NCBI GenBank assembly: GCA_002085025.1
Contig: MZGK01000015.1
Location: 1 to 34,439 of the forward strand
Reading direction: 5' to 3'
Length of the DNA stretch: 34,439 bases
From: Candidatus Omnitrophica bacterium 4484_213
GTDB lineage: Bacteria; Omnitrophota; 4484-213
Shown: positions 9,420 to 16,905 of the stretch, piece by piece
Layout: every line of letters begins with the position of its first letter
Position numbering within the stretch: the first letter of the stretch is position 1
Translations under genes and position numbers: made by a program
The notes under the pieces: model-generated
Told to the model about the DNA's origin: nothing
The model's input: only the letters and a program-made list of their open reading frames with translations
Database searches by the model: none

Positions 9420-10486
9420 ATAATAAAAATTCAAGAAGAATACTGGTGAGTGGAAACGAAGCGGTTGGGGAAGCGGCAATCCAGGCTGGATGCACTTTTT
9501 ATGCCGGTTATCCAATTACTCCCCAGAATGAACTCACCGCTTATATGTCCAGAAGGATGTCCGAAACCGGGGGGACTTTTATCCAGGCTGAGAGTGAGTT
9601 GGCGGCGATTAATATGGTCTTTGGCGCCTCGGCGGCTGGTGCGCGGGCAATGACCTCTTCCTCCAGCCCGGGAATTTCCTTGAAGCAAGAGGGGATTTCT
9701 TATCTCGTTGGTTGCAAACTGCCGGCAGTGATTGTAAATATGATGCGCGCCGGTCCGGGTTTAGGCAATATTACTCCTGCCCAGGGCGATTATTTTCAGG
9801 CAACCCGGGGCGGTGGCCACGGCGATTATCGGACAATTGTGCTTGCTCCGAGTTCTGTCCAGGAAGCATTTGAACTGCAGATACTCGCCTTTGATTTAGC
9901 TGATAAATACCGCAATCCGGTGATACTTTTAGGAGATGGAACGCTCGGGCAGATGATGGAACCGCTCACCCTACACCCTACACCCTACACCCTACACGCT
10001 ACTCAGAAACCCTGGGCGGTGACGGGTTGTAAAGAGAGAGAACCGAATGTAATTCGTTCCCTATTTCTAAAAGAAGGAGTTTTGGAAGAACACAACAAAA
10101 AATTGCAAAAAAAATTTGCCGAGATAGAAAAGAAAGAAATTCGTTATGAAGAGAAAAACACAGAGGATGCTGAGGTAATCCTGGTAGCTTATGGGACAGT
10201 AAGCCGAATCTGCCAGGCGGTAATGGAAAAAGCGAGAAGAAAAGGAGCCAAGGTTGGTTTAATCCGCCCGATTACTTTATGGCCGTTCCCTTACGGGATG
10301 ATAAATAAACTTGCTGATTTAAAGAAAAAATTTTTAGTGATAGAAATGAATTACGGCCAGATGCTTGAGGATGTAAAATTGGCAGCGGAAGGAAAGAGTA
10401 AGGTGAAATTTTATGGACGGGGAGGAGGGGGGATACCGCAAGAAGAGGAAATAATGACAGAACTTTTGCATTTCTCACTCTCGTGA
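9416..10486 (+). CDS. korA: 2-oxoacid:ferredoxin oxidoreductase alpha subunit (KorA/VorB-type)
   Basis: GNEAVGEAAIQAGCTFYAGYPITPQNELTAYMS, TSSSSPGISLKQEGISYLVG. The C-terminus LLHFSLS* lies inside a repeat element. Confidence 0.9.
   Translation: MNNKNSRRILVSGNEAVGEAAIQAGCTFYAGYPITPQNELTAYMSRRMSETGGTFIQAESELAAINMVFGASAAGARAMTSSSSPGISLKQEGISYLVGCKLPAVIVNMMRAGPGLGNITPAQGDYFQATRGGGHGDYRTIVLAPSSVQEAFELQILAFDLADKYRNPVILLGDGTLGQMMEPLTLHPTPYTLHATQKPWAVTGCKEREPNVIRSLFLKEGVLEEHNKKLQKKFAEIEKKEIRYEEKNTEDAEVILVAYGTVSRICQAVMEKARRKGAKVGLIRPITLWPFPYGMINKLADLKKKFLVIEMNYGQMLEDVKLAAEGKSKVKFYGRGGGGIPQEEEIMTELLHFSLS
9968..10002. repeat. Heptanucleotide array (ACCCTAC)x4 plus a degenerate unit inside korA
   Basis: accctac accctac accctac accctac acgctac; encodes TLHPTPYTLHAT. 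Confidence 0.9.
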
Positions 10487-10727
10487 TTTTTATAGTTGCC
10501 CTGTGGGCAACTCCCCTAGCTTAACGCTAAAATCTGCGTTTCGGCAGGGCAAAATCAAACTTGGCCACCTCAGCCTCGAAACGGTTCGGGTCTTCGGCGG
10601 TCTTCGGACATGATTTGCTAGAACCTATATCATTATAGAGACGATAGAAATTGTCTCTAATAATACCTGCCTCAACTTGATTTTAGCTAAGAAAATCAAT
10701 GTTCGCTCAAAACGGCAAAAGTTCTGT
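10457..10727. mobile_element. ~270-bp fold-back element, copy A (no nested MITE)
   Basis: Perfect 13-bp outer inverted repeat ACAGAACTTTTGC (10457-10469) / GCAAAAGTTCTGT (10715-10727); inner arms shared with copies B and C (TTAACGCTAAAATCTGCGTTTCGGCAGG ... GATTTTAGCTAAGAAAATCAATGTTCGCTCAAAAC). Confidence 0.8.
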
Positions 10728-10746
10728 TAGCAATTAGTAGTGTAAA

Positions 10747-11487
10747 ATGAAAGACGAGAACAATAAAGAGAAGATCAAATCTCTCCGCAATGTACCAATG
10801 CATTATTGCCCGGGGTGTGGGCATACTATTGCTCACCGTTTAATCTGCGAAGTAATTGACGAATTGGATATTCGCGAGAAGATGATTGGTATTGCCCCGG
10901 TCGGTTGCGCCGTAATTGCCTATGATTATTGGAACTTTGATGTTACCGAAGCCGCCCACGGCAGACCACCAGCCGTAGCTACGGGCATAAAGAGAGTAGA
11001 ACCGGATAAGATTGTATTTACCTATCAAGGAGATGGCGACCTTGCCTCTATCGGCACTGCCGAGATTATTCACTGCGCCAACCGGGGAGAAAATATATCT
11101 GTTTTTTTTATCAACAACGCTATCTATGGAATGACCGGTGGACAAATGGCACCCACTACGCTTATTGGACAAAAAACAGCAACTACCCTTACGGGGAGGG
11201 ATATTAAAAGAGATGGTTATCCTTTGAAGATCTGCGAGTTGCTTGCTCTCCTGCCGGGGGCAAAATATATTGAGAGGGTAGCCTTGAGTTCAGCAGAGAA
11301 TATTAGGCAAGCAAAAAGAGCGATGAAAAAGGCATTTCAAACCCAAATAGAAAATAAGGGATTCTCTCTGGTAGAAATTCTTTCTCCCTGTCCAACTAAT
11401 TGGCGCCTGTCACCGGCAGAGGCTATGAAATGGATAGACAAAAAGATGACTTCCTATTTTCCTTTGGGAGTGGTGAAGGATGACTGA
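10747..11487 (+). CDS. korB: 2-oxoacid:ferredoxin oxidoreductase beta subunit
   Basis: MHYCPGCGHTIAHRLICEV, GRPPAVATGIKRV, TYQGDGDLASIGTAE (TPP motif), NNAIYGMTGGQMAPTT. Confidence 0.93.
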   Translation: MKDENNKEKIKSLRNVPMHYCPGCGHTIAHRLICEVIDELDIREKMIGIAPVGCAVIAYDYWNFDVTEAAHGRPPAVATGIKRVEPDKIVFTYQGDGDLASIGTAEIIHCANRGENISVFFINNAIYGMTGGQMAPTTLIGQKTATTLTGRDIKRDGYPLKICELLALLPGAKYIERVALSSAENIRQAKRAMKKAFQTQIENKGFSLVEILSPCPTNWRLSPAEAMKWIDKKMTSYFPLGVVKDD

Positions 11488-12031
11488 AAGGATTATTTGC
11501 GCTGGTTTTGGCGGACAAGGAATAGTAACATTGGGTAAGATACTTGCTCATACTGGAATGCTTGAGAAGAGGAATGTAACCTATATTCCCAAGTATGGCG
11601 CCGAGATGCGCGGTGGCACTGCCCATTGTATGGTAATAATTTCTGATAATCTTATTTCCTCTCCCCTCGTGAGCGTTCCCGATTCAGCAATAGTGATGAA
11701 CTTACCTTCCTTGCTTAAGTTTGAAGAGAGCCTTAAAGCAAAAGGAGATTTGTTTCTAAATAGTTCTTTAATTAAGAAGGAAACAGAAAGAAAGGATATC
11801 AGAGTAATAAAAATCCCGGCAACCGAGATTGCTACCAAATTAGGTAATAAGCAGGTAGCCAATATGGTGATGCTCGGGGCCTATTTCAAACAAAAGAGGA
11901 TGTTTTTCGAAGAGAACATTTTTATAGCATTAGAGGAGGTTTTAAACAAACCAGAGTTATTGTCAATAAACAAGCAGGCGGTCAAGGAAGGAATGAAAGA
12001 GGTCTCTGAAAAATACATCAGTGACCTCTGA
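11480..12031 (+). CDS. korC: 2-oxoacid:ferredoxin oxidoreductase gamma subunit
   Basis: ICAGFGGQGIVTLGKILAHTGM, YIPKYGAEMRGGTAHCMVIIS. Confidence 0.92.
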   Translation: MTERIICAGFGGQGIVTLGKILAHTGMLEKRNVTYIPKYGAEMRGGTAHCMVIISDNLISSPLVSVPDSAIVMNLPSLLKFEESLKAKGDLFLNSSLIKKETERKDIRVIKIPATEIATKLGNKQVANMVMLGAYFKQKRMFFEENIFIALEEVLNKPELLSINKQAVKEGMKEVSEKYISDL

Positions 12032-12114
12032 TTACAGAGATTACAAAAGATTGCAGAAATTTTTTCCACTGGTAAGGTAATCGCTGTAATCTATATTAAT
12101 CGTTGTAATCAGAG
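12026..12114. repeat. GATTACA-type fold-back repeat
   Basis: CTCTGATTACA (12026-12036) inverted against TGTAATCAGAG (12104-12114), with internal GATTACA/AATCGCTGT units; contains the korC stop. Confidence 0.75.
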
Positions 12115-12138
12115 ATTTCTAGTTTTTTCAGAAATCTC
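12112..12138. promoter_or_regulatory. Hairpin GAGATTTCT-agttttttc-AGAAATCTC upstream of the gltX RBS/ATG
   Basis: Perfect 9-bp stem ending 8 nt before the ATG at 12147. Confidence 0.45.
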
Positions 12139-12146
12139 ACGGAGAT

Positions 12147-13583
12147 ATGTTAAAGGTTAGATTTGCCCCCAGCCCTACCGGCTCATTGCACTTAGGCAGT
12201 GCGCGCACTGCCTTATTTAATTTCTTATTTGCCGGGAATAAAAAGGGGAGATTTGTTCTAAGGATTGAGGATAGCGATAGAGAGCGTTCAGATAAGAAAC
12301 TGGTGGAGGAAATTTTAGAAGACCTCCGCTGGTTAGGCTTGCAATGGGACGAGGGTCCCTATTTTCAGAGTGAAAGAATAGACCTCTACAAAAAATATGC
12401 CGAGAAGTTATTGAATGAAGGGAAAGCGTACTTGGAAAAAGCGCAAAGCGCAAAGCGCAAAGCGCAAAGCGCAGCTATAGTTTTTAAAGTACATCCGCAG
12501 AAGATTAAAATAAACGATTTGATTTACGGAGAAATTGAATTCGACACCAGTGTCCTCAAGGACCAGGTGTTGATGAAATCAGATGGTTCTCCTACCTATA
12601 ATTTTGCCTGCGTCATTGATGACCATCAACTGAGAATTACCCATATAATCCGCGGGGATGACCATATTTCCAATACCCCAAAGCAGATAATGTTTTATCA
12701 GGCACTTGGTTGGCAAATTCCTGAATTTGCTCATATTCCTTTGATTATGGAACCGGGAGGGGGGCGACTCTCCAAGCGCTACGGAGCAACTGCCGTGGGG
12801 GAATATCGCCAGAAAGGTTATTTGTCCGAGGCGCTAATTAATTATCTTGCTCTCTTGGGCTGGGCGCCGGCGGGCACCCGCGAGATTGTTTCTTTAGACG
12901 AAATGATTTCCAAATTCTCTTTGTCTAAAATCAACAAAACAAAGGCTATATTTAATATTGACAAGCTAAATTGGCTTAACGCTCAGTATATTAAACAAAC
13001 GGAGACAAAAAGGATGGTGGAGCTTTGTATTCCTTTTTTGCGGAAGGACGGATTAATCTCTAATGATTACGATTTTAGCCACTTAGAGAAAATCGTTGAT
13101 TTATTTAAAGGGCGGCTAAAGTATCTTTCCCAAATCAGTGCGATGGCTGATTATTTCTTTCTACCGGCAAGGCTAAAGTATTCAAAAGAAGCAAAAACCG
13201 TTATTAAAAAATTAGATAAAGAAATTTGGCAGGAGTTAATAAAGCGATTAGATAATATAGATGATTTTACCCCGTTAGAGAAAGCTGTCGATTTTAATCG
13301 GCGGTCATTACCGATTAAAGGTGACGGTGGTTTAAAGCCGCCGTCACCCCAGACCCTTAGAGAACGAAGTTCTCCAACGGGGTTTACTGCCGATAACGTA
13401 GAAAAGGCTTGCCGTGAGATAATTGCTGAAAAGGGAATAAAGGGCGCCGAACTTATCCATCCCCTAAGAGCGGCTTTAACTAATATGCCAGTAGGGCCGG
13501 GTTTATTTGAGTTAATTTCTGTATTAGGAAAGAAAAAGGCGATAGAGAGACTTAAAGTATGCCTCGCTACGCTTGGCATATGA
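12147..13583 (+). CDS. gltX: Glutamyl-tRNA synthetase (Glu/Gln-tRNA ligase)
   Basis: RFAPSPTGSLHLGSARTALFNFLFA, LRIEDSDRERS, GGGRLSKRYGATAV (KRSKR-type motif), LINYLALLGWAP. Confidence 0.97.
   Translation: MLKVRFAPSPTGSLHLGSARTALFNFLFAGNKKGRFVLRIEDSDRERSDKKLVEEILEDLRWLGLQWDEGPYFQSERIDLYKKYAEKLLNEGKAYLEKAQSAKRKAQSAAIVFKVHPQKIKINDLIYGEIEFDTSVLKDQVLMKSDGSPTYNFACVIDDHQLRITHIIRGDDHISNTPKQIMFYQALGWQIPEFAHIPLIMEPGGGRLSKRYGATAVGEYRQKGYLSEALINYLALLGWAPAGTREIVSLDEMISKFSLSKINKTKAIFNIDKLNWLNAQYIKQTETKRMVELCIPFLRKDGLISNDYDFSHLEKIVDLFKGRLKYLSQISAMADYFFLPARLKYSKEAKTVIKKLDKEIWQELIKRLDNIDDFTPLEKAVDFNRRSLPIKGDGGLKPPSPQTLRERSSPTGFTADNVEKACREIIAEKGIKGAELIHPLRAALTNMPVGPGLFELISVLGKKKAIERLKVCLATLGI
12441..12473. 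repeat. Heptanucleotide array (GCGCAAA)x~4.7 in gltX
   Basis: gcgcaaagcgcaaagcgcaaagcgcaaagcgca; encodes KAQSAKRKAQSA. Confidence 0.92.
13271..13382. mobile_element. In-frame CCCGTTAG-type palindromic element in gltX, with 5-bp TSD TTTAC
   Basis: TTTAC(13266-13270)-CCCGTTAGAGAA...TTCTCCAACGGGG-TTTAC(13383-13387). 112 bp + 5 = 117 bp = 39 codons. Removing it restores DDFTADNVEKA. Confidence 0.85.
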
Positions 13584-13601
13584 TTAGAGTGATTAAACCA
13601 C

Positions 13602-13661
13602 GATTACATAGATACACTTTGCGTTGGCAATCGCTGTAATCTGTTTTCAATCTGTGTAATC
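13602..13661. repeat. GATTACA-type fold-back repeat
   Basis: GATTACA (13602-13608) inverted against TGTAATC (13655-13661), with aatcgctgt/aatctgttt/aatctgtgt units. Confidence 0.7.
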
Positions 13662-13692
13662 AAGTATCGAATAAAATCCAATACTATATAAA

Positions 13693-14334
13693 ATGCATAA
13701 TGCCTGGATATTCTTTGCAAGCGGGATAATTCTAAACTGGGGGCCTTGTGTGGGACAGTGTGCCCCTTTTTTTATTCCCTATGTTGTCTCTACAAAAACC
13801 AGTGTTCAAGAGGGGATAAAGGCCTGGATTTCTTTTTGGGCCGGCAAACTCGTTGCTTATTTACTGCTGGGACTTCTCGTCGGTTTATTGGGCGAAAGGG
13901 CACTATCCTATAATCAAGGGCTGAGACACCTTTTTTGGCTTGGAGGGATATTTATTGCTCTTTTAGGGATTCTTATTTTTTTAGGTAAAGAGAATAGAAT
14001 GCCTTTTTGCTCTTTTCTACACAGAAATATTGTCAAAAGAGATAGAGGAATTTTTGCTGCCGGTTTTTTTATCTCTGTTTTGCCCTGTCTGCCTTTATTG
14101 GGAATTTTTTCTTATCTCGTCTTAATTATAAAACACTGGTGGCAGGGAATTTTCTACATCCTCTGTTTTGGCTTGGGCAGTTTCTTCTCTCCTTTGCTTA
14201 TCTTGACAATCTTCTCAGCCATCTTTCCCAAGATATTCCTGAATAGGCAAAGAATCTATCTGATATTCCAGCGCATCTGTGGAATTTTTATCTTTGGTTT
14301 GGGGATGAAAATATTGTTTACAGTCTACAGATGA
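13693..14334 (+). CDS. Polytopic membrane protein, CcdA/sulfite exporter TauE-UreH-like
   Basis: NWGPCVGQCAPFFIPYVV and FFISVLPCLPLLGIFSYLV: paired TM repeats with Cys-Pro motifs. Confidence 0.6.
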   Translation: MHNAWIFFASGIILNWGPCVGQCAPFFIPYVVSTKTSVQEGIKAWISFWAGKLVAYLLLGLLVGLLGERALSYNQGLRHLFWLGGIFIALLGILIFLGKENRMPFCSFLHRNIVKRDRGIFAAGFFISVLPCLPLLGIFSYLVLIIKHWWQGIFYILCFGLGSFFSPLLILTIFSAIFPKIFLNRQRIYLIFQRICGIFIFGLGMKILFTVYR

Positions 14335-14351
14335 CAGAAGACAGAAATCAG
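14317..14351. repeat. Heptanucleotide array (NNNACAG)x5
   Basis: tttacag tctacag atgacag aagacag aaatcag, overlapping the stop of the preceding gene. Confidence 0.75.
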
Positions 14352-14458
14352 AAACCAAAATCACCGATAACCAAGATACTATAATCAAAACAGAAAGAAA
14401 GCATTAGATTTAATTGTTTGGTTATTGATTATTGGATATTGTGATTTGTTTGTATCTT
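14352..14458. repeat. AATAACC/GGTTATT fold-back element, copy 1
   Basis: Left arm aaaccaaaatcaccgataaccaagatac, right arm tttggttattgattattggatattgtgatttgtttgta with 7-bp periodicity; similar to 27174-27290. Confidence 0.6.
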
Positions 14459-14462
14459 GCCT

Positions 14463-15181
14463 GTGCCCGCTAGGGTATATCTTGGAATATTAGCGAAAAA
14501 GAGATATTTGCCAGCGGAAAAGAAAATAATCATCTAACCCGTGTCCTGCGGTTGACAAAGGGAGAGGAGGTTGTTGTCTTTGATGGCAAGGGAAGAGAAT
14601 ATTACGGAGTTATCAAAGAAATTTCTTCGCAAAGGACGTTGATAGAGATTAAAAAAGTTGAGGAGAGAAGAAAGGAAGAAAAGGTAAAGATAACCCTGGC
14701 GCAAGCAATTCCCAAAAAGGCAAAACTCAGAGACATTATTGAGAAGACAACACAGTTGGGAGTTTCGGGGGTTATCCCGATGATTAGCCAGAGGACGGTT
14801 GTACACCCTCCTGAAGAAAAAGAAAGGTTGCATCTAGAAAGATGGCGAAGGATTGCTCTTGAGTCCTGTAAACAGTGCGGGAGAATAAAGCCACCTTATA
14901 TTGAAGAGATAAGAAGTTTTAGAGATTTAATGGTTACGACCCATAAATATGATTTAGCCCTGATGCCTTCTCTCATAGGTGAAAGAAAAGGGCTCAAAGA
15001 TATCTCTTTGCGAGAAGCAAAAAACATTATTTTCTTTATCGGTCCCGAAGGGGGATTTACTAAATCGGAAATTAACCTCGCTGAAAAAAATAGAGTGGTT
15101 CTTGTTGATTTAGGTGAGAGAGTATTAAAAACGGATACTGCAGCGATTGCAATGATGGCAATCTTGGATTTTTTGACCTGA
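14463..15181 (+). pseudogene. rsmE: 16S rRNA m3U1498 methyltransferase, N-terminal frameshift
   Basis: GTG CCC GCT AGG GTA TAT CTT (VPARVYL) then a shift to NISEKEIFASGKENNHLTRVLRLTKGEEVVVFDGKG...; C-terminal FIGPEGGFTKSEINLA and LGERVLKTDTAAIAMMAIL. Confidence 0.75.
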
Positions 15182-15328
15182 ATTTTGTTCCAGACCCCGA
15201 TATATCGTCGGGGCAGGTGCATTGGAAGTTAATCAGAAATCAGAAAACAGATTTTCTGTCGGTGAGGAAATAATGGTGAGTCGTCTTTAATTTTAGCATG
15301 ATAAGCGAACAGATAGTTCGCAAACCGT

Positions 15329-15337
15329 GTTATACGC
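15329..15337. other. attC-like simple site GTTATACGC (right core of a first cassette junction)
   Basis: GTTATACGC, same as at 16131-16139; 34 nt before the next ORF ATG. Confidence 0.4.
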
Positions 15338-15371
15338 CATTGAACATAATTAAGTTTACAAGGTGAATTTT

Positions 15372-15951
15372 ATGAGTAATTTAGCATTGGTTATTCTTAT
15401 AGGATTAGGCTTTTTGTAGTGGTAGGAGGGATAGTTGGTATTCATGTTTACTATCTAAAGAGAATATTGAAGCCTTGTCTATCAATAATTGAGGGAGAAA
15501 TTTCTATCTCCATCTTTTCTATAGGTGTAATATTAACTGGAAGATGGCAGGGCAAAAGAGTAGAAATAAAACTCACTTCCCATAAATCTGACTGTGGCAT
15601 TTTAATTAAATTTTATCATCACTTTCCTTTCTCGTGCCAAATCTTTCCAGATAAAGATAATAGATTCATTATTTCTATTCCTCCTTATGGATTTTTAGGG
15701 TCTAAAAACAAAATCTTTGAAGGTAGGTTGGATGTTTCTAATTTATCTTATAAGATTTTTTTTACTCAAGAGCGCCGAGAAGCTCATTTATTTTTGAAAA
15801 AGGTTTCGATTATATAGATATCTCTAACAATTACATAGCAACAAGAATGAGTAGTAGAACAATGGTTCCGCTTAGAGGTCGCGGAAAAGAGATACTTCAG
15901 ATAGAATCAATGAATAAAATATTGGAAGCAATTAATTTATTTTTAGATTAA
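15372..15951 (+). pseudogene. Hypothetical membrane-anchored protein, at least two frameshifts (cassette-like gene)
   Basis: MSNLALVILIGLGFL then a frameshift to VVGGIVGIHVYYLKRIL...; a second shift to FEKGFDYIDISNNYIATRMSSRTMVPLRGRGKEILQIESMNKILEAINLFLD*. Confidence 0.5.
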
Positions 15952-15962
15952 GATATTCAACG

Positions 15963-16139
15963 GCGCATAACACAGCATAAAAGGTTCGCGCCTTGCGGCA
16001 TTCACCCAAACCCAGCCCTTTATGCATATTTTCATAGGGGCTAGGAAGATTGTTTTTTTAATAGATCCACTAAAATTTGAGAAATGCTTATAGATGGCAT
16101 AGGGGGCAGGGTTTCTTTTATGGCGAAGCCGTTATACGC
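15963..16139. other. attC-like recombination site
   Basis: GCGCATAAC (15963-15971) inverted, one mismatch, against GTTATACGC (16131-16139); inner GCATAAA/TTTATGC pair; starts 11 nt after an ORF stop. Confidence 0.45.
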
Positions 16140-16171
16140 AATGGTTGCTAAGTAAAAAAGATGAGGTAGAT

Positions 16172-16743
16172 ATGAAGGTGAATCGCGCCGAATTTATATT
16201 GGTTAATAACCCTCTGCGAGGATTGATTCAGGAGGAATACGAACTCAATATTTTGTGCAAAATGTCTTCACTAAAAGATATAGAAATAGCATTGGAAATT
16301 GGCTGTGGGAATGGTAATGGAACAAAATTGCGATTGACCTTGATGAGAAAATGATAAATATTGCCCAACGCAATAATGATACTTCTGTTACTTATAAAGT
16401 AATGAATGCCTCAAAACTTGCTTTCCCTGACAATTGCTTTGATACAGTATTTGATTTTGGTACAATTCATCATATTCCGAACTGGAAAGATTGTATAGAA
16501 GAGGTAGGATAGGTGTTAAAGCCAAATGGTGAATTTATATGTGGAGAAGTATCTATCGAAACATTTACAAAAGGTATTAATAGATTATGGTGCAAACTAT
16601 TTAATCACCCCTATGATTATATGTTTACACCAAGGCAATTTACTGATTATTTACATCACAGAGGTTTTGAAATATTGAATTATAAAGAATTGAATCCTTT
16701 AAGATTGATAAGTCATTTTTCACTTAATGCAGTCAGGAAATAG
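16172..16743 (+). pseudogene. Class I SAM-dependent methyltransferase, frameshift plus in-frame TAG
   Basis: IALEIGCGNGNGT / IAIDLDEKMINIAQRNN / ASKLAFPDNCFDTVFDFGTIHHIPNWKDCIEEVG*VLKPNGEFICGE; TAG at 16510-16512. Confidence 0.75.
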
Positions 16744-16776
16744 AAATAACATAGCGCAGGTAAAAGAGATTTTTGC

Positions 16777-16876
16777 GTTTATACTTGAGCTACGCTCAAG
16801 TCCCTTAGGAGCGAACATTATTTGGAATTTATACTTGACCTTTGGTCAAGTTCCCTAGGGTCATTGGGATTTACTT
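16777..16876. repeat. Tandem pair of 50-bp units with covarying hairpins
   Basis: ACTTGAGC-tac-GCTCAAGT (16783-16801) and ACTTGACC-ttt-GGTCAAGT (16833-16851), exactly 50 bp apart, each followed by tccc(t)taggg-type sequence. Confidence 0.8.
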
Positions 16877-16905
16877 AACCCTGACTCTGGCAAAGTTGAG
16901 TTATT

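Noticed and set aside
9450-9653. ORF 9450-9653 (+) and 20334-20567 (+) overlapping korA and GT2
   Set aside because: Out-of-frame shadows of conserved proteins; no independent evidence.
12112-12138. Intrinsic terminator upstream of gltX
   Set aside because: The T-run is in the loop rather than after the stem, so it is not a canonical Rho-independent terminator.
12441-12473. CRISPR array
   Set aside because: Repeats here are contiguous 7- or 9-mers or dispersed palindromes with no regular spacers of 25-40 nt and no cas genes.
15963-16139. Confident complete integron
   Set aside because: No intI or attI is visible, the site is longer than typical attC and cassette genes are degenerate; kept only as a cassette-like finding.
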